Assembly (NCBI GenBank): GCA_943788245.1
Contig: CALSPN010000022.1
Coordinates: 165,484 to 229,483 of the forward strand
Length of the DNA stretch: 64,000 nt
Direction: 5' to 3'
Source of the DNA: an uncultured Verrucomicrobiae bacterium
Lineage (GTDB): Bacteria > Verrucomicrobiota > Verrucomicrobiia > Limisphaerales > AAA164-E04
Shown here: in pieces, positions 46,126-54,000 of the stretch
Layout: the number at the start of each line of letters is the position of its first letter
Position numbering within the stretch: position 1 is the first letter of the stretch
Notes under the pieces: model-generated
Databases searched by the model: none
Seen by the model: the letters and a program-made list of their open reading frames with translations, nothing else
What the model was told of the DNA's origin: nothing
Program-made: the position numbers and the translations under genes

Positions 46126-47365
46126 ATGCAATGGTTGATTGATTTATTCATGGAAAGTGGTGTGCCTGGGGAATGGGCGCCCGCCCTCGTCAAATGGGTG
46201 GCTACCTTGGGGGTAATCTGCATTTCTGTTTTTGTTAATTATCTTGCCAAGAACCTCATTGTTCGTGTCCTTCACCTGTTCATTCGAAAATCCAAAATCA
46301 AGTGGGATGACAAACTGGCTCAGCGCAAAGTACTCCACAAGCTCTCGCACCTTGCGCCTATTATTGTATTATCCAGGTTCCTTCCCGTGATCTGGGGCGT
46401 GCAGTCTGATGGGGGCAAGATCATCGAGTCAGGAATCAAAATATACATCACTGTCATCGTTTTAATGGTGGTGGATTCCCTATTGGGAGCACTTCAGGAT
46501 ATCTACCGAGGATTCAAGTGGTCTAAACAGGTGCCCATTAAGAGCTTCCTGCAAGTCTTCAAACTAATCGTTTTTTTCATAGGCGGGCTCTACATCGTGG
46601 CGACTATCATGGACAAAAATCCTGCCGTATTGTTTGGGAGTCTCGGGGCTTTGACTGCAGTATTAATGCTCGTTTTCAAAGATGCTATTCTTGGTTTAAC
46701 CGCTGGTATTCAGTTAACAACCAATCGAATGCTCGCTATCGGGGACTGGTTGGAAATGCCTAAATATGGCGCAGACGGTGACGTATTAGAAATCACACTG
46801 ACAACAGTCAAAGTTCAAAACTGGGATAACACGATCACTACTATTCCGACTTACGCCTTGATCAGTGATGCCTTCAAAAATTGGCGTGGAATGACTGAAT
46901 CCGATGGTCGACGCATCAAACGGTCTCTTTATTTGGATATCAGCACGATACGCTTTTGCGATGAAGAAATGCTAGAGCGCTTTTCAAAAATTCAATTCAT
47001 AAAAGAATATATCGATCAAACAAAACAAGAGCTCAAAACATAACAAAGAACGGAGAGTTGACAACTCAAGCCTTGCCAATGGGCGCAGAATGACGAATAT
47101 CGGCACCTTCCGAGCCTACATCGGAGCCTATCTGCGAAATCACCCCCAGGTTAATCAAAACCTGACCCTGCTTGTGCGACAACTGGAACCCACGCCACAT
47201 GGCCTCCCCATACAAATCTACATTTTTTCCAAGGAAAAGCGCTGGGTTCCCTACGAAGATATTCAATCCGACTTGTTTGACCACTTCCTTGCTGTTTTAC
47301 CAGAATTTGACCTGCAGGCGTTTCAGGAGCCATCGGGAAAGGATTTTATTAAACTGGTAAACTAA
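46126..47365 (+). pseudogene. MscS-family mechanosensitive channel split by one frameshift
   Basis: A channel of the YbdG-like (longer MscS) group. The first part (46126-47043, 305 codons) has five membrane helices and the pore region GSLGALTAVLMLVFKDAILG, then the beta domain with TIPTYALISDAFKNWRGM and SDGRRIKRSLYLD. It stops after KQELKT. A reading frame shifted by one base reads HNKERRVDNSSLANGRRMTN across the gap and continues into 47090-47365, which is plainly the C-terminal domain (IGTFRAYIGAYLR, LLVRQLEPTPHGLPIQIYIF). Removing one A from the AAAA at about 47034-47037 would restore a protein of about 412 residues. Either a recent null mutation or a base error. Channels of this family release solutes on osmotic downshock. 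Confidence 0.88.
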
Positions 47366-47392
47366 AATTTTAAATAACTGAAGAGCAGCATG

Positions 47393-47734
47393 TTAATCAA
47401 TCGTTATCGCTGAGTAGGTTATGTGTTTTTGATGTAGGCTTCCGAGCTGGATGTCTGAGAACAAACTTTGTTCATCCATTTGGGCCCGAGTTGAAAAGTA
47501 ACGCTGAATGTCGAACTCCAAGCTGGTTGGGGATATCGCGTTGAGCAATCCACTCACTGGAAAGACGTGAGATGAGCCTCTGATCATCTCACCACTGCCT
47601 CCTTCATCAAATTGATTTGCAGAGGCAAAACGAAACCCTTCATCGCCTGGAGGCGTCAGAGTTCTCACTTGGCGCCATAAAAATCGGTTATATTTACGAT
47701 TGCCCGCTGTGAACTTGAACGCAATTATGGTTGT
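47393..47734 (-). pseudogene. Possible remnant of a gene, family unknown
   Basis: A minus-strand frame of about 113 codons, open from a stop near 47736, ends at 47393. Translated sequence such as FKFTAGNRKYNRFLWRQV and DEGFRFASANQFDEGGSGEM has protein-like composition, but there is no plausible start or Shine-Dalgarno and I do not recognise the family. It may be the 3' remnant of a lost gene or a chance frame. The rest of the region up to 47829 holds nothing else that I could support. Confidence 0.28.
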
Positions 47735-47829
47735 TCAAGATACATCGAACTTTCCAAAGCTTACCTTTTTATGTCTAGATACTTACATGCGCGTGTGCAA
47801 GGACCAGGTTCAGTCATGGAAAAGGTGAA

Positions 47830-48969
47830 TTAAGTTTCTTCAATAAATTCAAGTTCTTTGCCAACAATATCTTGAATGGAATTAAACCCGTGTAGTTCCA
47901 TTTGATCGCGAATTCCTTCGATAATGGATCGAGCCATGCTGGGGCCTTCATAAACCATACCGCTGTAGACCTGAATCAAACTTGCTCCTGCTCCTATCTT
48001 TTCCCAGGCATCCCGAGCATTAAAAATGCCACCGACTCCAATGATGGAGAGTTCGCCTTTGGTGCGGGCGTAAATGTGGCGGATAATTTCAGTACTGCGT
48101 TTTTTGAGTGGTTTTCCGCTCATGCCGCCTGATTCGGAATAAATGTCTGGGTAATTTGGTCCATCTTTCGTTTCTGGTCTTGAAAGGGTGGTGTTCGTGG
48201 CAACGATACCTTCAAGTGCTGACCCCTGAACAACATCAATGATTTCATCAAGATTGCTGCGCGACATGTCAGGGTCGATCTTGAGGAAAATGGGGCGTTT
48301 AGGCAATTGTGGATGTTCTTTTTGAAGTGAATTCTGTCCTTGTTGCAATGTTCGAAGGATCTCTCTCAATGCCTCAGTTTGTTGTAGCTTACGCAGATCA
48401 GGTGTATTTGGTGAGCTTACATTCACGACAAAAAAATCACCGTAAGGCCAAAGCGCCTTCAATAATTGTAAATACTCTGCGGGTGCTTCATCAAGTGGTG
48501 TGATTTTGGATTTGCCCAGATTGATTGCTACAGGGGAAGAAGGCCATTGCCCGTTGGTTTTCCAGTGGGCCATCTTTTTGATGATTTTTTCGAGCCCATC
48601 GTTGTTAAAACCCATGCGATTGATGATGGCTAGATCACCGGGCGCTCGAAACATTCGAGGTTTTGGGTTTCCGGGTTGTGGGTGACCAGTGATTCCTCCG
48701 ATTTCACAAAAGCCAAAGCCCAACTTTTCCCAAACAGGAAGGGCAATTCCGTTTTTGTCCATACCAGCGGCCAGGCCCAGTGGATTTGGAAAATGAATAT
48801 GCTGGAGCTTTGTTCTCAAAGGCGGGCTGCTTGCAAAGGATTCCATCATATTCATGAGCGCACCTGATTCAGTTGCACCAGAAAGCAGCGTCAGTGAATG
48901 ATTGTGGGCTTGCTCAGCCAGGGTCTGGAACAAAACTGGTCGAACCAATTTCTTATAAAGCCATCTCAT
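47830..48969 (-). CDS. pyrD: Dihydroorotate dehydrogenase (quinone), class 2
   Basis: A 379-residue FMN enzyme of pyrimidine synthesis that oxidises dihydroorotate to orotate with membrane quinone. The class 2 N-terminal helical extension (YKKLVRPVLFQTLAEQAHNH) for membrane contact is present, then NPLGLAAGMDKNGIALPVW, GGITGHPQPGNPKPRMFR and NRMGFNNDG. The catalytic serine is in FFVVNVSSPNTPDLRKLQ, and FMN phosphate motifs IIGVGGIFNARDAWEKI and LIQVYSGMVYEGP close the barrel. Length is a little above average owing to a C-terminal tail. Single gene, no adjacent pyr genes. Confidence 0.95.
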   Translation of the reverse strand: MRWLYKKLVRPVLFQTLAEQAHNHSLTLLSGATESGALMNMMESFASSPPLRTKLQHIHFPNPLGLAAGMDKNGIALPVWEKLGFGFCEIGGITGHPQPGNPKPRMFRAPGDLAIINRMGFNNDGLEKIIKKMAHWKTNGQWPSSPVAINLGKSKITPLDEAPAEYLQLLKALWPYGDFFVVNVSSPNTPDLRKLQQTEALREILRTLQQGQNSLQKEHPQLPKRPIFLKIDPDMSRSNLDEIIDVVQGSALEGIVATNTTLSRPETKDGPNYPDIYSESGGMSGKPLKKRSTEIIRHIYARTKGELSIIGVGGIFNARDAWEKIGAGASLIQVYSGMVYEGPSMARSIIEGIRDQMELHGFNSIQDIVGKELEFIEET

Positions 48970-49151
48970 AAAACACGGCGGTAACGCTATACCGCGTGAA
49001 AAAAAGAGAAAGCCAAAATGAAGACATTTTCAAGGAACTAAAATAAAAGTGAGTTACTACGCCAACCAAACGAAAACCGAACCCACTCATTTCAATCAAT
49101 AATTGAAGTTTCATTCATTTAGGGGTTATTAAAGATATGACAGGGACGCGA

Positions 49152-49180
49152 TTGACAAAAATCGGTCAGAGTCCTATATT
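49152..49180 (+). promoter_or_regulatory. Strong sigma-70-type promoter for the surface-protein pair
   Basis: TTGACA (49152-49157) and TATATT (49175-49180) are separated by 17 bases, the best consensus promoter in the window. It lies about 115 bases upstream of the secreted repeat protein and leaves a 5' leader of roughly 110 bases. A second TTGACA at 49236-49241 has no good -10 box. Confidence 0.65.
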
Positions 49181-49295
49181 ATGCTCCATTCGATCTTCGA
49201 AATCCTTTATTTCGTATCGCAAAAGAAAAAAAGCATTGACAAATGTTTGAATCTTTCAGAAATTATCGTCACACACGGTAACGAGAATAAAAGCA

Positions 49296-49937
49296 ATGAG
49301 AACAAAAACACTACTTATCGCGGCTGTGCTAGGTGCAGCGGGACTAGCTTCCGCTTCTGCGCAGGTGACCTCAGTGAACGCTGTTGGTTACGTTAACAAA
49401 GATCTAGCTGCTGGCTTGAATCTAGTTTCTAACCCTCTCTCCAACGGTGGTAACGCCATTGGTGACGTGATTCCTACTGCTCCTTCCGGATCAGTTGTTT
49501 TCGCATGGAATGGTGCTGGATATGATTCTTCACAGTTTGTTGTTATTCCTGGCGTATTGTCCGGATGGCAGCCTGCTGACCTCAGTCTTCCTGTCGGTGA
49601 CGGATTTTTCATCCAATCAGCCGAAGCAACCACAATCACTTTTGTTGGTGAAGTCCTTCAAGGTGGTGACAGTAACAAAGACGTTCCTGCTGGCTTGAGC
49701 ATCCAAGGCTCAACTGTTCCTGTTTCCGGAACAATGACAGATCACGGTTTCCCTGCTGGTTCAGGCGATGTCGTTTTCTCATGGAACGGTGCAGGATTCG
49801 ACTCTGCTGAATATGTAGTCATCCCTGGAGTTTTGGAAGGCTGGCAGCCAGCTGATCCTACCTTGGGTGTCGCTGATGCTGTCTTCGTTGACAAAGCAGA
49901 AGGTGGTGCATGGGATCGTAATTTCTCCATCAACTAA
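49296..49937 (+). CDS. Small secreted tandem-repeat protein of Verrucomicrobiota type
   Basis: A 213-residue exported protein with signal peptide MRTKTLLIAAVLGAAGLASA ending at SAQ. The mature chain opens VTSVNAVGYVNKDL, a signature I associate with a large paralogous family of Verrucomicrobiota; no function is known. It consists of two related repeats of about 90 residues: NKDLAAGLNLVSN ... VVFAWNGAGYDSSQFVVIPG then NKDVPAGLSIQG ... VVFSWNGAGFDSAEYVVIPG, both followed by WQPAD. No cell-wall anchor or membrane helix at the C-terminus. Driven by a strong promoter and followed 44 bases later by the PEP-CTERM gene, so both are probably secreted together. Confidence 0.8.
   Translation: MRTKTLLIAAVLGAAGLASASAQVTSVNAVGYVNKDLAAGLNLVSNPLSNGGNAIGDVIPTAPSGSVVFAWNGAGYDSSQFVVIPGVLSGWQPADLSLPVGDGFFIQSAEATTITFVGEVLQGGDSNKDVPAGLSIQGSTVPVSGTMTDHGFPAGSGDVVFSWNGAGFDSAEYVVIPGVLEGWQPADPTLGVADAVFVDKAEGGAWDRNFSIN
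49395..49934 (+). repeat. Internal duplication within the secreted repeat protein
   Basis: Two protein repeats, about 49395-49670 and 49674-49934, share NKD-(L/V)-x-AGL, VVF-(A/S)-WNGAG-(Y/F)-DS, VVIPGVL-x-GWQPAD. They are diverged at the DNA level, which points to an old duplication. Confidence 0.75.
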
Positions 49938-49981
49938 CTTGTTAACATACCAAACAAACCCTATCGGACACTAATATAGCT

Positions 49982-50449
49982 ATGAAAAAATTCGTATTAA
50001 CGGCGCTATGCGCACTAGTTTCTGTAAGTGCTTTCGCACAAGGAACCATTCAATTGTCAAACATTGGCAAAGGCATCGTATCAATCGATGGCGCTCCTGC
50101 CGGACCTGGCTCTGCCACTGTTCAGTATGCTGATGCTAACAACAACCTGGTTGGTGGCACTGCTTCCATTCTTGGTGCTGGATTCTTCTCCGGAGGATCT
50201 ACCACTCTTGACGGATTGACTGGCGAAGTAACACTGAAACTTGCTGGAACAGTTGACGGAGCTGCTTACTCCTTCTCTGATCCTTTCACTGTTTCTCTTG
50301 GTGGAGCTGGAACTCCTCCTTCTCCTGCAGCTGCATTGCCTGGAGATTTCTCTGGATTGAACATCTCAACTGTTGCTGTTCCTGAGCCTTCCACAATTGC
50401 TTTGGCAGTTCTCGGTGGCGCAGCATTGTTCTTCCGCCGCAGAAAGTAA
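49982..50449 (+). CDS. PEP-CTERM sorting domain protein
   Basis: A 155-residue exported protein. Signal peptide MKKFVLTALCALVSVSAFAQ, a glycine-, serine- and threonine-rich mature domain of about 105 residues with beta character, and the full C-terminal sorting signal: VPEPSTIALAVLGGAALFF then RRRK. The VPEP motif, hydrophobic helix and basic tail are the substrate signature of exosortase/XrtA-type systems, which in general accompany extracellular polysaccharide synthesis. The exosortase itself is not in the window. The mature domain is not recognised. A clear terminator follows, closing the two-gene transcript. Confidence 0.92.
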   Translation: MKKFVLTALCALVSVSAFAQGTIQLSNIGKGIVSIDGAPAGPGSATVQYADANNNLVGGTASILGAGFFSGGSTTLDGLTGEVTLKLAGTVDGAAYSFSDPFTVSLGGAGTPPSPAAALPGDFSGLNISTVAVPEPSTIALAVLGGAALFFRRRK

Positions 50450-50471
50450 TTTGAACTTTACCGTTCTCATC

Positions 50472-50504
50472 AAGCCGTCCTCAATCCGAGGGCGGCTTTT
50501 TTTT
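50472..50504 (+). terminator. Rho-independent terminator after the PEP-CTERM gene
   Basis: AAGCCGTCCTC (50472-50482) pairs with GAGGGCGGCTT (50488-50498), with one T-G mismatch pair, and a run of T follows. Confidence 0.88.
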
Positions 50505-51028
50505 GATTGGTTGGTCGCAAAATTAGAGTTCTGAGCAACGATCCAGCAAAGGTTGAATGGGGCTAATAGAGTTGGAGTTGAAGTAAAGTTACTTTTATAG
50601 AAAAGGTTTTCTTCAAGTTGGAAGAAAATATTGAAAGTGTTTAATCTTGAATAAGTCGACACTGACCCAAATTACTTTTGGGTCAGTGTCGACTTCTCAT
50701 TACAACTAGGTGAAAACGTATTTTGATTTTTGCAGTGTATGAGGGTTAATGATTCTACTGAGTTCTATACGAGATGGGAATGATGAAAGAATCACTTTTG
50801 GCTTTTGGGCTAGTTGTAGAGCCTGTCAGGACTTTCGTTCGTGATTATATGGGATATTCAAGGCCGACAAATCTCATGAAATGAACGATATAACTAAACA
50901 AAATAGAAATAAAGTTGGCCTGAATTTTGCTATTTCCTAGAATTGATGTATTTTAAACATGTATCCACTTCTTACTTATGCCTGTTTAAAAGTATTTTAA
51001 ATAGAAATAATTTGACGATTGGCTTGAA
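50505..51028. other. Intergenic region holding a long perfect inverted repeat
   Basis: About 520 AT-rich bases without a gene that I can support, between the PEP-CTERM terminator and the MBG gene. The only marked element is the inverted repeat at 50653-50695. Short frames here show no family similarity. Confidence 0.4.
50653..50695. repeat. Perfect 16-bp inverted repeat
   Basis: AAGTCGACACTGACCC (50653-50668) and GGGTCAGTGTCGACTT (50680-50695) are exact complements around an 11-base loop. No T run follows on either strand, so an ordinary terminator is unlikely. It could be a mobile short palindrome, a processed RNA hairpin or a protein-binding site. Confidence 0.85.
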
Positions 51029-51076
51029 GTGATGCAGATTGAGTTCCAATTTTATTGGGAAAACGCACGTACTAAC

Positions 51077-54000
51077 ATGAATAGAGTTATGAAACTAAAA
51101 CCATCAGGCGGTTGCCGGACATTTCTGGCGGCCTTCGTTGCCACACTCGCCAGTGTGGCCCAGTTGTTTGCGGCAGATGCCGTAATAACCTGGGATAATC
51201 CGGCTGATATTGTATACGGCACAGGGCTGAGTTCTACTCAGCTAAATGCTTCTTTTACACATTCAGACACCGGTGCCCAGTTGCAGGGGACTACAATCTA
51301 CTCCCCATCGGACGGCACCTTTCTGGATGCCGGAAATGGTCAAGCGCTTACGGTGACTTTCACGCCCAACGACGCTGGTTTGGCCCAACAGACGGACACT
51401 GTTTTCGTCAATGTTGCTCAAGCTCCACTTACTGCTACTGCAGCAAGCGGGACTCCTCAATATGGTGTGGCAGTTGCAAACCTCAGGGCTAACTTGATTT
51501 TGCCCGGTAATGCCAATGTCACTTATACTGGGTTTGTAAACAACGGGGTCATCACTGATGATGAAAGCGACATAACCGTCTTACCAGTGCTCGACGTTGC
51601 TGCAGATGCGACTACCAACGCTGGTAGTTCCAAGCCTGTGACTTTCGCAACATCCCCAGTAGCTAACAACTACAACATCACAACAGTTAATGGCACATTG
51701 ACTGTTACAAAGAAGCCCCTCGTTTTTACCCTGGTGGATCAGACTAAGGTATATGGTGAAAATCCGCTTGCCAATGATCTCGACGTCCAAAACGATGGCG
51801 TATTTGGAGCGGCCGGTTTCGGTCGTGGCAATGGTTGGGAAAACGCTGAAGAAACCCAGGTCAAAGTCAATCAAGTTCATGCAGTGACTGCTGAAAACGG
51901 TGTTGGCTCATATGATATCACCGTGAACTTGGATCAGGTTCAAGCAGGTGTTCTTGACAATTATGATGTTCAGATCAACAACGGTTCTTACAATGTCATC
52001 AAGCGTGATGTTGTCGTCAATGCTGACACAGTGCTCGGCGGGGAGCAAATCACCTATGGTGCCGAATTACCTGCGATCGTGCCTCAATATGTAATCGATA
52101 CGGTTGCACCTTGGGATCTGGCTGTGGCCACAACTGGCAACCCTCTCGAAGTGGTGGAAGGTTTGTTCACGACACCTGAATCACTGAACCTTCCAGCAGC
52201 TAATTCAGACGCCTCTGCGGCTCCTTATGACATCACTACCTCTGGCGCTATTGTCTTTGGTGGGAATTTCAATTTGATTCGCAACAAGGAAACATTGCTT
52301 GTCAACAAAGCTACTCTTGACGTCAAAGCAGCGGACAGGAACAAAATTACCGGTGCTGAATTGCCAAGTCTTGCAGTTATACTTCCTGACAGTGCAAATC
52401 AGTTGAAACACGGTGACGCGGTGGAAGCTATTTTTGATCCGTATCCTCCCGCATTGAAATACGATGTCGTTAATTTCCCCGCACTGAACGATGGTCCTTC
52501 TGTTGTGCAGGGAACTTACAACAATGCAATCATCTTTGATGGCGTTCCAACAACCACCAATTACAACATCGTTACCACAAATGGTAAATTGGTCGTGACC
52601 TTACAGCCTGCACAAGTTGTTTGGAATCCCACATCTACCACATTGACTTATGGCGATGCGTTGGAGGCCGATAAGCATTTGAATGCGACTACATCTACTA
52701 CTTATGTGGATGGCGGTGGCACCTTGCAAAATCTGACAGGAACAACTGTTTACACTACTCCAGATGCAAACGGTATCCCAGTCGTACTTGTTGCCGGCCA
52801 AGAACTACCTGCCGGCACATACGCGGTGACCGCTACCTTCACGCCTACTCCTGGCCAGTTTGTAGAGTTCGCGAATGGAACGTTCACACGCACCATCACC
52901 ATTGGAAAAGCATCTCTCAAGGTAACCGCCGACGACCAGACTCGAGTCTTTGGTGCTGTTGCATTCAACGGTAATGCTGTCACTTATGATGGTTTTCTTC
53001 TTGGAGATGATGCCAACGATCTTGGCACGGCTCCCACAGTCGCCGATCCAACAAGTGCAGGTAGTGATGTGGCTGATTATCCCATCATTCCTTCTGCTGG
53101 TGTATCAGCAAATTACGCCTTCAATTACGTGTCTGGAAAACTGACCATTACTCAAGCAGACACAGCAGTGGCTTGGGCACCTGAAGCTGGTGATCCAGCC
53201 AAGGCTGTCACTTACGGAACAGCATTGAACGCAACAGCTAATCTCAATGCAGCAGGACCAGCCGGTGTCGCGGGTGCCATATCCTACAGCGTGAACACGA
53301 GCGACGCTCGTGCGCTTACTGTTCCAACAAACGATGTGGTCGCTACGTTCACACCAACCTCACCTAACTACAAGAGCTCAACGCTTACCAAGACCATCCA
53401 CGTTGTTCGCAGAGAGGCATCTGTTGTCCCTACTGGTTTCGACATGGTGTTTGGTGACACCCTGCCGGGTATCAGTGGAACTTCTGACGAAGCTAACGGT
53501 GGTTTCCTCGATGGAGACGGTATCGTTACCACATTCAGCACGGATGCTGTTCAGGGCAGTGATGTAGGTGTTTATTTTATTACTGCGGAATACGAAGACA
53601 GCCTCGGACGTCTGAGGAACTACACGATCAAGTTGAGTTCTGGAGAAGACAACAGGATCAACGTGACCCAAGCAACACTGAATATTGAAACACTCGATGT
53701 TTCAAGTGGTGTCGGACAGGTTGAAACGGCTGGCAGCCTCAGGCTTTCTGGTCTGAAAGCTGAAGCCGCTGTCCTAAACGGCGTGGAGCTCACAGTTGCC
53801 CAAGTGACTACTGCCCATACTGCTAATGAGCTCGTCATTGATGCTGACACCAAGTACAACAACACTGATTCTGGCCTACACGCCAGCGTCATTGGTCTTG
53901 ACCTACTTGGACGTGTTTTCAATGCCGGCAAGTTACCACAAATCGCGGTAACTGGTTTTGCCAACACGGTCGCTGCTGAATTCGACATCAATACTGTTCT

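Noticed and set aside
50653..50695. Terminator or insertion-sequence end
   Set aside because: There is no T run on either strand, no transposase frame and no second copy in the window.
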